From Oscillospiraceae bacterium (GTDB lineage: Bacteria; Bacillota; Clostridia; Oscillospirales; Oscillospiraceae): a stretch of 23,264 nucleotides of DNA. Position numbers and translations under genes: made by a program. Under the pieces are notes generated by a model. The model did not search any database and was not told the DNA's origin. It worked only from the letters and a program-made list of their open reading frames with translations. The DNA lies in the NCBI GenBank assembly GCA_012513005.1, contig JAAZCZ010000095.1:1-23264 (forward strand), given 5' to 3'. Position 1 is the first letter of the stretch, and each line of letters opens with the position of its first letter. Positions 14,826-21,940 of the stretch are shown piece by piece.

Positions 14826-14867
14826 GATAAAAAATACAGCTGTGAATATCTAACTTAAGACAGAATA

Positions 14868-15347
14868 TTACTCAGCAAATTGTTGCTTGAGTTTTAACGG
14901 GTTTTCGTCAATATAGCGCCATATTTCCATTAAGTCTTCTTCATTCCTGATAACGTGGTCAAAGTATGTTTTTTGCCATATCGGCGAACCTACTTGTTTG
15001 CTCACGCTCCCTTTGAATTGTTTTATTACTCTAAAAATGTCTATACGCTTTTCAGTGCGATCATCAGCATTGCTGATAAAAACAATCATATGTATATGAT
15101 TTGGCATAATTACATACTTACTGACCTTGATATTGCCACTATATATTTTTTCTATACGGGACAGCTCTGTTTCTGCAATAAGTCCGCAATCAGAAAGACA
15201 GGCGAGAGGACGCTCCTTGCTATATACAGCATTTTCTTTCCAAAAGATTTTTCTTTTATTTTTTGTACATAGGGTTAGAAAATATGCGCCGTTCTCGCTG
15301 TAGTCAAAGTTTTTTAACCTGCCCGGTTTTCGTCTCGGAAAATTCAT
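14868..15347 (-). CDS. REP-associated tyrosine transposase (RAYT, IS200-like Y1 family)
   Basis: A 159-residue protein of the Y1/TnpA-REP family: NGAYFLTLCTKNK near the N-terminus, the HUH motif in MPNHIHMIVF, and the catalytic-Tyr region IWQKTYFDHVIRNEEDL followed by IWRYIDENPLKL. Such enzymes cut and join single-stranded REP hairpins next to a short guide, often GTAG. The chosen ATG at 15347 has AAGGTGA upstream; an in-frame GTG at 15356 lies within that site and is less likely. The frame is intact with HUH and Tyr both present, so it may be active. REP-like hairpins carrying GTAG lie just beyond its 3' end and in the 3067-3583 island. No IS-like terminal inverted repeats were seen. Confidence 0.88.
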   Translation of the reverse strand: MNFPRRKPGRLKNFDYSENGAYFLTLCTKNKRKIFWKENAVYSKERPLACLSDCGLIAETELSRIEKIYSGNIKVSKYVIMPNHIHMIVFISNADDRTEKRIDIFRVIKQFKGSVSKQVGSPIWQKTYFDHVIRNEEDLMEIWRYIDENPLKLKQQFAE

Positions 15348-15466
15348 GCAAATCACCTTGCTTTGTTTTTATACAACGATTATAATACCGCACTTGAGAT
15401 TAAACAACGTTAGTTCGGGCACAGACTAATAAGCGAGCAAGAAATAGATTGTTTACAATCCCTGCG

Positions 15467-15495
15467 TTGCCTAACGGCTCCCTATTCTGTATAAT
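15467..15495 (+). promoter_or_regulatory. Promoter of the aldehyde dehydrogenase gene
   Basis: TTGCCT (15467-15472), 17-base spacer, TATAAT (15490-15495), 28 bases before the start codon. Confidence 0.65.
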
Positions 15496-15523
15496 ATTAG
15501 CAATAACTAACGGTGGTGATTAT

Positions 15524-16975
15524 ATGGAAAACAAAGAGAATATAAGCGCGCAGAGAGTAGAAATTGAGTACAGCTTCGGAGAAGTTAAAAAATTCTTCCA
15601 AACAGGCGCAACACTTCCGCTTTCATACAGGCTAAAAGCGTTAAACAGCTTGGCTGATGCAATATTAAAATATGAAAGCGAGATACTAAAAGCTCTATAC
15701 GCAGACCTCGGCAAAAGCAAGACCGAGGCGTATATTACAGAGATAGTAGGGCTTAAAACCGAGATTAAGTATTTCATAAAAAACCTAAAAAGGCTCGCAG
15801 CTCCGCAAACCCGCACGCCTGTGCTTGAGCAGGCGCCGAGCAGACTCAGGGTTATTTATGAGCCTTACGGCGTTGCCCTTATAATTTCGCCGTGGAACTA
15901 TCCGTTTTTACTCAGCTTAGCACCCCTAATTGATGCGATAGCCGCCGGGAACTGCGCTATTGTAAAGCCCTCGGCATACAGCCCGAGAGTCTCCGCGGTT
16001 ATTAAAAAGGTCTGCAAAGCCGCGTTTGAGCCGGGGCATGTGACTGTAATTGAGGGCGGCAGAGAGGAAAACAACGCTCTTTTAGATATGAAATTTGACT
16101 ACATTTTCTTTACAGGCAGCCCCGAGGTGGGCAAGGTGGTCATGAAAGCTGCGTCAAAGAATCTCGTTCCCGTAACCTTGGAGCTGGGCGGCAAATCACC
16201 CTGCATAGTCGACGACACAGCAGATATTAATAAGGCGGCTCGGCGCATACTCTTCGGCAAGCTCACAAACAGCGGGCAGACCTGCATAGCGCCTGACTAT
16301 GTTTTGGTGAAAGAAAATGTGAAAGACGAGCTTATATCGCAGCTGCTTTTGGAGCTAAATAAAGCTATCCCCAATGCAGAGTATTTCAGAAACAGCTTCG
16401 GCAAAATCGTGAACAAGAAGCATTTTGAGCGGCTTTTGAGTCTTTTACAGGGCGAAAGCCCCATATATCCGACATATGTGAAAAAATGGGATTACAGCTA
16501 CATTCAAAACAAAAACGGAATTTTGGCAGACTATGAAAGACGCAAAATGTTCCCTGTTTTACTCGACGATCCGAATCCCGCAGCAAGGGTGATGCAGGAG
16601 GAAATTTTCGGACCTATTTTGCCGATTATCAATTGGAGCAATGCCGAGGCAATGCAAAATAACTTCAAATATACCGATAAGCCTCTGGCTTTATATATCT
16701 TCTCTGAAGACAGGAAGTTTGTAAACGATACAATCCGCAAAATCAGCAGCGGCGGTGTCACCGTGAATGATACTCTGATGCACTTAGTTTCGCCCGATGC
16801 CCCCTTCGGCGGTGTGGGTAAATCCGGCATGGGTAATTATCACGGCGCTGCAGGCTTTAGAACCTTCAGTCACGAAAGAACTGTGCTGTTTAAGAGCACG
16901 GCTATTGAAATTCCCATGCGCAGCCACCCATACAGCGAGCGAACATTCAGGCTGTTTAAGAAAATATTTAAGTAA
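15524..16975 (+). CDS. NAD(P)-dependent aldehyde dehydrogenase, class 3-like
   Basis: A 483-residue aldehyde dehydrogenase, oxidising aldehydes to acids with NAD(P). Motifs: ISPWNYPF (121-128), KPSAYSP (148-154), the coenzyme-binding FTGSPEVG (196-203), the general base Glu220 in LELGGKSP, and the nucleophile Cys254 in NSGQTCIAPDY. The C-terminal PFGGVGKSGMGNYHG and the short total length fit the class 3 group (YwdH and fatty-aldehyde dehydrogenase-like). The hydrophobic anchor found in some members is not present. The ATG at 15524 follows GGTGGTGA; the open frame upstream to 15449 has no support. It has its own promoter and terminator, so it is monocistronic. The substrate cannot be predicted; detoxification of medium-chain aldehydes is plausible. 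Confidence 0.92.
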   Translation: MENKENISAQRVEIEYSFGEVKKFFQTGATLPLSYRLKALNSLADAILKYESEILKALYADLGKSKTEAYITEIVGLKTEIKYFIKNLKRLAAPQTRTPVLEQAPSRLRVIYEPYGVALIISPWNYPFLLSLAPLIDAIAAGNCAIVKPSAYSPRVSAVIKKVCKAAFEPGHVTVIEGGREENNALLDMKFDYIFFTGSPEVGKVVMKAASKNLVPVTLELGGKSPCIVDDTADINKAARRILFGKLTNSGQTCIAPDYVLVKENVKDELISQLLLELNKAIPNAEYFRNSFGKIVNKKHFERLLSLLQGESPIYPTYVKKWDYSYIQNKNGILADYERRKMFPVLLDDPNPAARVMQEEIFGPILPIINWSNAEAMQNNFKYTDKPLALYIFSEDRKFVNDTIRKISSGGVTVNDTLMHLVSPDAPFGGVGKSGMGNYHGAAGFRTFSHERTVLFKSTAIEIPMRSHPYSERTFRLFKKIFK

Positions 16976-17010
16976 TATACTGCATAATAATCAAATAACA
17001 ATCTAAATAC

Positions 17011-17051
17011 AAAACGGGCTGTGAAGAACCTTCACAGCCCGAGAATTTTTA
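17011..17051. terminator. Bidirectional terminator between convergent genes
   Basis: CGGGCTGTGAA (17015-17025) pairs with TTCACAGCCCG (17031-17041), loop GAACC. AATTTTTA follows on the plus strand and a TTTTGTATTT run on the minus strand. It serves the aldehyde dehydrogenase and, in the other direction, the S1-domain gene. Confidence 0.8.
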
Positions 17052-17085
17052 TACTATCGCAGCGAAATATTATATTTTAATAGTT

Positions 17086-17550
17086 CTACCTCTTGCGCCT
17101 TGATGCCTTGCGGTCGGCGTACATTTTGTTGCCTGCCATGCGGCTGTCTGAATCCTGCATGAACTGTTTTAGCTTATCTTCGAAGTTGGTGTCGCCTGTG
17201 GGCGCCTGCGCTCTTTGCGGGGCTGCCCTGTATGGCTGAGCGGGTCTGCTCTGCTGGGGTCTTCTGTCTTTATCGCCGTCATTGGAAAATTTTCTCGCAG
17301 CGGGTCTGACCTCCGGCTCGAGCGCCTTTTTAATAGAAATGTTAATCTTGCCGTCGTCGGATATGGCAAGAACCTTGACCTTGACCTCCTGCCCGACCTG
17401 CACATGTGAGGCAACATCCTCAACATAGGTGTTGGCAATCTCCGAAATGTGCACAAGTCCGCTACGACCATCCGCAAAGGTTACAAATGCTCCGAATTTA
17501 GTGATACCGGTGATTTTGCCCTCGATTATCGAACCAATCTCAAGCTGCAT
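17086..17550 (-). CDS. yabR: S1 RNA-binding domain protein (YabR/YugI-like)
   Basis: A 154-residue protein with one S1 domain (about 3-76: GSIIEGKITGITKFGAFVTF, then GLVHISEIA, VGQEVKVKVLAISDDGKINISIK). A basic, Gln/Pro-rich, probably disordered tail ends in KASRRKR. S1 domains of this type bind RNA or ribosomes. The position directly downstream of a divIC gene matches yabR in Bacillus. It starts 29 bases after the divIC stop, with a GGGAG site somewhat far (about 12 bases) from the ATG. The precise role of YabR-like proteins is not settled, and none is asserted here. Confidence 0.85.
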   Translation of the reverse strand: MQLEIGSIIEGKITGITKFGAFVTFADGRSGLVHISEIANTYVEDVASHVQVGQEVKVKVLAISDDGKINISIKKALEPEVRPAARKFSNDGDKDRRPQQSRPAQPYRAAPQRAQAPTGDTNFEDKLKQFMQDSDSRMAGNKMYADRKASRRKR

Positions 17551-17579
17551 ATTAAATCTGATTCTCCCTACAAATATAT

Positions 17580-17852
17580 TCAGTCTGTCTCAATGAATAC
17601 CGTGTCTTCCGGCATGACTAGCCCGAGGCGGCGGCGTGCCTGCCTCATTAATCGCTCTTCCTCGGTGCCGGAAAAAAGCTCGGACTTTAAAACTGCGTAC
17701 TCTTTTTCCTTGCTTTTTAAAACAGCTGCAAGCTCGGCTCTGTATGCCTCTGCCGCCGAAACCTGTTTTTTTGTTTGCACCGTGCTGAAGACTGCATAAG
17801 CGGAGAGCACCAAGATTAAAATCAGCGCTAAGATATTGGTTTTTGATTTCAA
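17580..17852 (-). CDS. divIC: Septum formation initiator DivIC/FtsB family
   Basis: A 90-residue bitopic division protein: short basic N-terminus (MKSKTN), one membrane helix (about 6-24), then an extracytoplasmic coiled coil (about 30-62) and the conserved end EERLMRQARRRLGLVMPEDTVFIE, which is typical of FtsB/DivIC. It would pair with FtsL and DivIB/FtsQ in the divisome. The start is TTG, supported by AGGTGAG about ten bases upstream. A promoter lies 45-75 bases upstream, and the S1-domain gene follows in the same transcript. Confidence 0.88.
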   Translation of the reverse strand: MKSKTNILALILILVLSAYAVFSTVQTKKQVSAAEAYRAELAAVLKSKEKEYAVLKSELFSGTEEERLMRQARRRLGLVMPEDTVFIETD

Positions 17853-17897
17853 AACGAAAGCTCACCTCATTATAGAAACGGCTGTAATTAAGTATTA

Positions 17898-17926
17898 TAT
17901 ATATCACGCAAATGCCCGATTTTCAA
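17898..17926 (-). promoter_or_regulatory. Promoter of divIC-yabR
   Basis: On the minus strand, TTGAAA (17921-17926), 17-base spacer, TATATA (17898-17903), with a TGA just before the -10 resembling an extended -10. Confidence 0.55.
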
Positions 17927-18006
17927 GAGCTTTTTGAACTTTGGCGGTGTTTTTGCAGTAAATAATGATAATAACTGCCAAAAAGCGCGTTATCGGCGTA
18001 TCCGCC

Positions 18007-18039
18007 TAATTAAAAAGGGCAGAGCAATAAGCTCTGCCC
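18007..18039 (-). terminator. Intrinsic terminator of the perR-rubrerythrin-rubredoxin operon
   Basis: GGGCAGAGC (minus strand, 18031-18039) pairs with GCTCTGCCC (18017-18025), loop TTATT, followed on the minus strand by TTTTTAATTA. Confidence 0.85.
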
Positions 18040-18064
18040 AAAGGGTTATTTAGATATTTTGGAC

Positions 18065-18220
18065 TTATTCCTCGTCAAAGGAATCCTTGGGAAGTGCGCA
18101 AACGGGGCATACCCAATCCTCGGGAACATCTTCCCAAGCTGTTCCGGGTGCAACACCGTTATCGGGATCGCCGAGGGCGGGATCATAGACGTAGCCACAG
18201 GGGCAAAGGTACTTTTTCAT
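18065..18220 (-). CDS. Rubredoxin, with an unusual CxC first iron-binding pair
   Basis: A 51-residue rubredoxin, a small cytoplasmic one-iron electron carrier. It reads MKKYLCPCGYVYDP, then GDPDNGVAPGTAWEDVPEDWVCPVCALPKDSFDEE. All usual family blocks are present, including DPDNG.APGT..ED.P..W.CPVC. The first metal pair is C6-P-C8 where the family normally has CxxCG, a one-residue deletion; the second pair C38-x-x-C41 is normal. A strong AGGAGG site lies seven bases before the ATG. It follows the reverse rubrerythrin gene by 28 bases and precedes the operon terminator, so it probably passes electrons to that enzyme for peroxide or oxygen reduction. Whether the CxC pair still coordinates iron normally is unknown. 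Confidence 0.9.
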   Translation of the reverse strand: MKKYLCPCGYVYDPALGDPDNGVAPGTAWEDVPEDWVCPVCALPKDSFDEE

Positions 18221-18248
18221 GTGTGTTCCTCCTAAAATAATTTTTGTT

Positions 18249-18791
18249 TTATTTGAAATAGCGATTTAAAAGGCCCAAAAATGCCTTGCCGTGTCTGGCT
18301 TCATCTCTCGCCATCTCGTGCACTGTGTCGTGAATTGCGTCTAAGCCGAGCTCCTTTGCTCTCTTAGCAAGCTCAAACTTGCCCTGGGTTGCGCCGTTTT
18401 CGGCGTCAACTCTGGCTTTTAGGTTTTCCTTTGTGCTGTCTGTAAGGCACTCACCCAGAAGCTCTGCAAAACGAGCTGCGTGGTCAGCCTCTTCAAAGGC
18501 AGCCTTTTCCCAGTAAAGACCGATTTCGGGATAACCCTCACGGTGAGCCACACGGCTCATTGCCAGATACATTCCGACCTCTGTGCATTCGCCTGTGAAG
18601 TTCATGCGCAGACCTTCGATTATATCTTCGGGAGCACCCTTTGCAACGCCGACTACATGCTCAGCTGCCCAAGACATCTCTCCGACTTGCTCTCTAAACT
18701 TATCTGCCGGGGCTTTGCACTGAGGGCAAAAGTCCGGCGCGGAAGCTCCTTCGTAGCTGTATCCGCAAATTGAACATACAAATTTTGCCAT
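18249..18791 (-). CDS. Reverse rubrerythrin (N-terminal rubredoxin domain, diiron peroxidase)
   Basis: A 180-residue protein in which a rubredoxin-like site (Cys6, Cys9, Cys22, Cys25: CSICGYSYEG ... FCPQCKAP) precedes the four-helix diiron domain, the order that defines reverse rubrerythrins. Diiron ligands are visible as E68 in GECTE, ExxH at 101-104 (EADH), E131 in DAENG and ExxH at 164-167 (EARH). These enzymes reduce hydrogen peroxide and oxygen to water in anaerobes. A TTGGAGG site lies upstream of the ATG. The gene lies 54 bases after perR and just before a small rubredoxin that could feed it electrons. The setting strongly suggests induction by peroxide through PerR. Confidence 0.93.
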   Translation of the reverse strand: MAKFVCSICGYSYEGASAPDFCPQCKAPADKFREQVGEMSWAAEHVVGVAKGAPEDIIEGLRMNFTGECTEVGMYLAMSRVAHREGYPEIGLYWEKAAFEEADHAARFAELLGECLTDSTKENLKARVDAENGATQGKFELAKRAKELGLDAIHDTVHEMARDEARHGKAFLGLLNRYFK

Positions 18792-18833
18792 TTTTATTCC
18801 TCCAAGTATTATAATTAAATCTATTTAAAAGCA

Positions 18834-18857
18834 GGTGCAAGTGCTTTACTTTGCACC
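18834..18857 (-). other. Hairpin at the perR stop codon
   Basis: On the minus strand GGTGCAA pairs with TTGCACC, loop of ten bases that lies within and next to the perR stop, followed by TGCTTTTAAATA. It could give partial termination or mark an mRNA processing point between perR and rubrerythrin. The T-run is weak. Confidence 0.35.
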
Positions 18858-19271
18858 CGGGCTTTTTAAACCAAGTTCGCCCAGACACTCAGCGCAGGTT
18901 CCGGAAAGCCGCAGCTGTGCCGATTTAACCTCGCAGCCGAGCTGCTCCTCGGCAACATCCTTGCAGGCTGTCTCAACGCAGTCTGTAAAGAAGTCTTGAA
19001 CCTTGCCGCATCTTACGCAGACGAAGTGGGGGTGCGATGCCTTGTTGTAGTCGTAACGCTCCTCACCGTCTACCTTGCCGAGCATGATAATCTCGCCCTG
19101 CTCACAGAGAACACCGAGGTTTCTGTATACAGTGCCCAGACTAAGATCGGGAATCTGAGGCTTTAATACTGCGTATATATGTGCAGCCGAAGGATGCTCG
19201 GTAGTGTTTTTTAACACCTCAAGTATTGCCTGCCGCTTTTTACTGTTTTTTCTGATTGATCTCGTTTTCAT
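18846..19271 (-). CDS. perR: Peroxide-sensing Fur-family repressor PerR
   Basis: A 141-residue Fur-family regulator. The winged helix (about 10-70) includes HPSAAHIYAVL and LSLGTVYRNLGVL. The five regulatory metal ligands of Bacillus PerR (H37, D85, H91, H93, D104) all fall at a constant offset of minus 11: H26, D74, H80, H82 and D93. An Asp in RYDYN rather than Glu favours PerR over Fur. Structural zinc Cys are C85/C88 (CVRC) and C126/C129 (CAEC). PerR represses peroxide-defence genes until Fe-catalysed His oxidation releases it. It heads an operon with reverse rubrerythrin and rubredoxin. A PerR-box-like sequence overlaps its own -10 region, which implies autoregulation. Confidence 0.93.
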   Translation of the reverse strand: MKTRSIRKNSKKRQAILEVLKNTTEHPSAAHIYAVLKPQIPDLSLGTVYRNLGVLCEQGEIIMLGKVDGEERYDYNKASHPHFVCVRCGKVQDFFTDCVETACKDVAEEQLGCEVKSAQLRLSGTCAECLGELGLKSPGAK

Positions 19272-19322
19272 AATGTCACCCTTATTTTATGTGTTATCTA
19301 AGTAGTTTCTAATATAATAGGT

Positions 19323-19337
19323 ATATAATTATAATAA
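19323..19337 (-). promoter_or_regulatory. Putative PerR box
   Basis: ATATAATTATAATAA (plus strand) matches the Bacillus PerR box (TTATAATNATTATAA) at 12 of 14 defined positions. It overlaps the -10 element of the perR promoter, 52 bases before the start codon. AT-richness raises the chance-match risk, but the position is right for repression. Confidence 0.6.
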
Positions 19338-19359
19338 GCTACGAGTAGTAAATTGTAAA
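19331..19359 (-). promoter_or_regulatory. Promoter of the perR operon
   Basis: On the minus strand TTTACA (19354-19359), 17-base spacer, TATTAT (19331-19336). The -10 is embedded in the PerR-box-like palindrome. Confidence 0.6.
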
Positions 19360-19946
19360 GCGGAAAAGGCGTTTATATTAAAATTTACAATTAATCTGCT
19401 TTTTTGGTAAATATGCGTTTGGGCTTTATAGAATAATAGCATTATTATTTCTTTACCACAGTGCCTTTGTCACAGAGCTCGGATTTTTTATATTCTTGTG
19501 AGCGGGGTATACAGAACTTATAATCTAAATATTCCGGCCGAGAAAATAACAATAATCGCAGCAGTGAAAAGTGGAGGAAGCCTAACAATAATACTGCTGC
19601 AAGAGCACGCAAGTGGGAAAAAGTTTGCAAAAAGTGGTAAAAATGCTCGCAATTTCTATCTAACGGCACAAAAAACACAGGGGAAATTAACTGCGAAGAG
19701 AGAAAAATAACTGCATTTTGGTTTACATAATAAGCGTAATTGTAATTATTCTGACCCCGTTTCTTAATATTTTGTCATATTTTTGTAATAATTTAGGTCG
19801 TTTAGTAAAAAAAGGCGGTTTTTTGTCATTTCCTACAACACAATATATAGTGGCAAGGCTCTATTTTTTGAGTTATAATCAATATAATATGGTTTTGTTC
19901 GTCGAAGTATAATAGCAGAGCAGGGGCTATTTGGTAAAAATAACGA
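19360..19946. other. AT-rich gap without a supported gene
   Basis: About 590 bases between two divergent promoters. Short open frames on both strands (for example 19498-19710 and 19718-19912) lack convincing ribosome binding sites, family motifs or the codon use of neighbours. Several TATAAT-like strings (19874, 19883, 19908) lack good -35 partners. No riboswitch consensus was recognised. Confidence 0.5.
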
Positions 19947-19976
19947 TTGAAAAATAGTAAGATAATTAGATATAAT
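19947..19976 (+). promoter_or_regulatory. Promoter of the wall hydrolase gene
   Basis: TTGAAA (19947-19952), 18-base spacer, TATAAT (19971-19976). The predicted leader is about 65 bases and ends in the purine-rich GGGGAGTGAGGGG. Confidence 0.65.
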
Positions 19977-20049
19977 TCTTACATACGATAACAATATTAG
20001 GCATTAAGTTTAGGTTAAGGAGTTTTCCGAGGGGAGTGAGGGGTTACAA

Positions 20050-21084
20050 ATGAAACGCAAAAGCGGCCAAAGAAGAAAAAAGTTAAGACTTTTAGCGATC
20101 AGCATTATTACCGTTTTGCTGCTCTGTGGCTCTGTGCGCGTAGACCCTAACCGCTCAATCGGAAACAAGGTCTATGTTATTACAAACAGCGGAGTGCAGG
20201 CGCAGGAGTCGCCAGCCCCCGAAACACAGACTGAAGATGCAGAGCCTGCCGAAAATGCCAACGATGCAAAACCCGCAGCTGAAAACCCCGAAGGAGCCGG
20301 GCTTGAATACGCCTTGGGCGCCGCGCCCTATGCCTCAATGCTCTCAATCAGCGGCCCGCGGCTAAAATATGCAAATGTTTCCGTTGACGGCGACTTAGCC
20401 TGCACAGCTCCGGTGTTCGGAGACACAGTCTGCATGACACTCACAGACTACGGCAGGATTATGGGAGTTTTGGCTAATAACGACAGCTTTGGCGGAGTTT
20501 CTGTAAAAACTGTTTTAGACGGTGCGGTACTCGAAATTGGCGACAGATGCATAAGGCTGGAAAAACCGCTTATTACAGTCGGCGCAAAGACATATTACCC
20601 GCTTGCCTTCCTCTGCGAGCAGACGGGGCTTTCACTTAAATACACCGACGGCAATAAAAATGTAAACATAATAAAAGAAGGCAATGTCTGCAAGCTCAAA
20701 ACGGGCAGCGCGGTATATAAGGAGGCTGATTTATATTGGCTTTCACGAATAGTGTATGCCGAGGCGGGCGCCGAGAGCTTAGACGGCATGATTGCCGTGG
20801 GCAATGTTATACTAAACCGAGTAGAGTCCGATTTATTCCCAAACAGCATTATTGATGTTATATTTGATAAAAAGCACGCAGTCCAGTTTACGCCGACTAT
20901 GACAGGCGGCATAAACAACACGCCTTCCGAGCTTGCTGTTATGGCTGCCAAGCTTGCACTGGAGGGAGTGAACATTTCGGGCGACAGCCTGTACTTTGTA
21001 AACCCGACCATAGGCTTATCTGATTGGTTCCGCCGCACACGCACCTTTGTTGTGAGAGTGGGAAATCACGACTTTTACTCCTGA
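20050..21084 (+). CDS. Secreted cell-wall hydrolase, SleB/CwlJ (Hydrolase_2) family with stalk domain
   Basis: A 344-residue exported protein. Residues 1-28 are a basic start plus hydrophobic signal or anchor helix (LRLLAISIITVLLLCGSV). Residues 50-85 are a Pro/Glu/Ala-rich linker. Residues about 105-208 resemble the copper-amine-oxidase-N-like stalk domain (two halves ending in TYYPLAFLCEQTGLSLKY ... NVNIIK). Residues 222-344 form the SleB/CwlJ catalytic domain: LYWLSRIVYAEAGAES with the probable catalytic Glu238, MIAVGNVILNRV, then AVQFTPT and a C-terminal RTFVVRVGNHDFYS. Family members cut peptidoglycan, often spore cortex. This domain mix also occurs in vegetative wall enzymes, so a sporulation role is not assured. 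It has its own promoter and terminator. Confidence 0.9.
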   Translation: MKRKSGQRRKKLRLLAISIITVLLLCGSVRVDPNRSIGNKVYVITNSGVQAQESPAPETQTEDAEPAENANDAKPAAENPEGAGLEYALGAAPYASMLSISGPRLKYANVSVDGDLACTAPVFGDTVCMTLTDYGRIMGVLANNDSFGGVSVKTVLDGAVLEIGDRCIRLEKPLITVGAKTYYPLAFLCEQTGLSLKYTDGNKNVNIIKEGNVCKLKTGSAVYKEADLYWLSRIVYAEAGAESLDGMIAVGNVILNRVESDLFPNSIIDVIFDKKHAVQFTPTMTGGINNTPSELAVMAAKLALEGVNISGDSLYFVNPTIGLSDWFRRTRTFVVRVGNHDFYS

Positions 21085-21096
21085 TTGTTAACATTA

Positions 21097-21126
21097 TTGC
21101 ACTTGTTCTGATAAAATAATTATGAT
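21097..21126 (+). promoter_or_regulatory. Possible promoter of rsmG, overlapping the upstream terminator
   Basis: TTGCAC (21097-21102), 18-base spacer, TATGAT (21121-21126). Its start point would fall inside the terminator's first arm, so its own transcript would escape that terminator. Confidence 0.35.
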
Positions 21127-21166
21127 AAGCTAAAGCGCACAAATGCCTTAGCTTATTATTTTTTGT
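21125..21166 (+). terminator. Intrinsic terminator of the wall hydrolase gene
   Basis: ATAAGCTAA (21125-21133) pairs with TTAGCTTAT (21148-21156), extended by GC/GC inside, followed by TATTTTTTGT. Confidence 0.75.
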
Positions 21167-21181
21167 AGGGAGGCCTGTTTT

Positions 21182-21901
21182 TTGGAGACTGTAAGAAATA
21201 TATTAGAATCGGGCTTAGCTGAGCTGGGGATTCGTGTGACAGACGAAATGCTCGGGCGTTTTGATAAATTTGCAGACCTGCTTCGCACACGTTCCGAGGA
21301 GACTAATCTAACGGCAATTAAAGACCCGGCAGAAATTGCAAGGCTGCATTTCATTGATTCGGCAGCGCCCTTGGCTTTATTTGATTTTTCCGATAAGTCA
21401 GTTATTGACATCGGAGCCGGAGCCGGATTTCCCGGGCTTGCTATTAAGCTTGCATCTCCCGAAACAAAAATAACCCTGCTCGACAGCAGGCAAAAAAGGG
21501 TAGACTTTCTAAACGAAGCAGCTCGGCATTTGGAGCTTTTTGATGTTTCTGCCGTCTGCGGCAGAGCTGAGGAATTATCTGCAAAAGGGAAGGAATACCG
21601 CGAGAGCTTTGACATTGCAATTTCCAGAGCCGTAGCTGCCCTGCCTGTTCTTTGCGAATTATGCCTGCCGTTTGTGAAATTAGGCGGCGTGTTTATCGCC
21701 ATGAAGGGTCCGGAGCCCGAGGAAGAGATAGCCGCTTCGTCAAATGCTATAAAAAAGCTCGGCGGAGTATTGTACAAAACAGAGAAATATAATTTGCCCG
21801 GCACAGAAATAGGTCGTTCCTGCGTTATTATTCGTAAGGAGACTAATACGCCAGACACATACCCGAGGAGATTTGCCAAAATAACAAAGCTTCCCCTGTA
21901 A
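21182..21901 (+). CDS. rsmG: 16S rRNA (guanine-527-N7) methyltransferase RsmG
   Basis: A 239-residue SAM-dependent methyltransferase (GidB) that makes m7G527 in 16S rRNA. Motifs: RFDKFADLLRTRSEETNLTAIKD near the N-terminus (shown as residues 26-48), the RLHFIDSAAPL block, the SAM-binding VIDIGAGAGFPGLAIKL (74-90), LLDSRQKRVDFL, and ISRAVAALP. The TTG start is supported by AGGGAGG eight bases upstream. It does not sit with gidA/mnmG here; it lies between a hydrolase terminator and a YpuA-like gene, and may have a promoter at 21097. Assignment is confident from motif order and length. Confidence 0.95.
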   Translation: METVRNILESGLAELGIRVTDEMLGRFDKFADLLRTRSEETNLTAIKDPAEIARLHFIDSAAPLALFDFSDKSVIDIGAGAGFPGLAIKLASPETKITLLDSRQKRVDFLNEAARHLELFDVSAVCGRAEELSAKGKEYRESFDIAISRAVAALPVLCELCLPFVKLGGVFIAMKGPEPEEEIAASSNAIKKLGGVLYKTEKYNLPGTEIGRSCVIIRKETNTPDTYPRRFAKITKLPL

Positions 21902-21940
21902 CAGCACGGTATGAATTTTGTTATAAGAGAGGATAAAATT

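Noticed and set aside
17590..17907. Overlapping minus-strand frame across divIC
   Set aside because: The divIC frame has the membrane helix, conserved C-terminal motif and a ribosome binding site; the alternative has none.
19445..19912. Three short open frames in the AT-rich gap before the wall hydrolase
   Set aside because: No convincing ribosome binding sites, no motifs, and overlapping frames on both strands.
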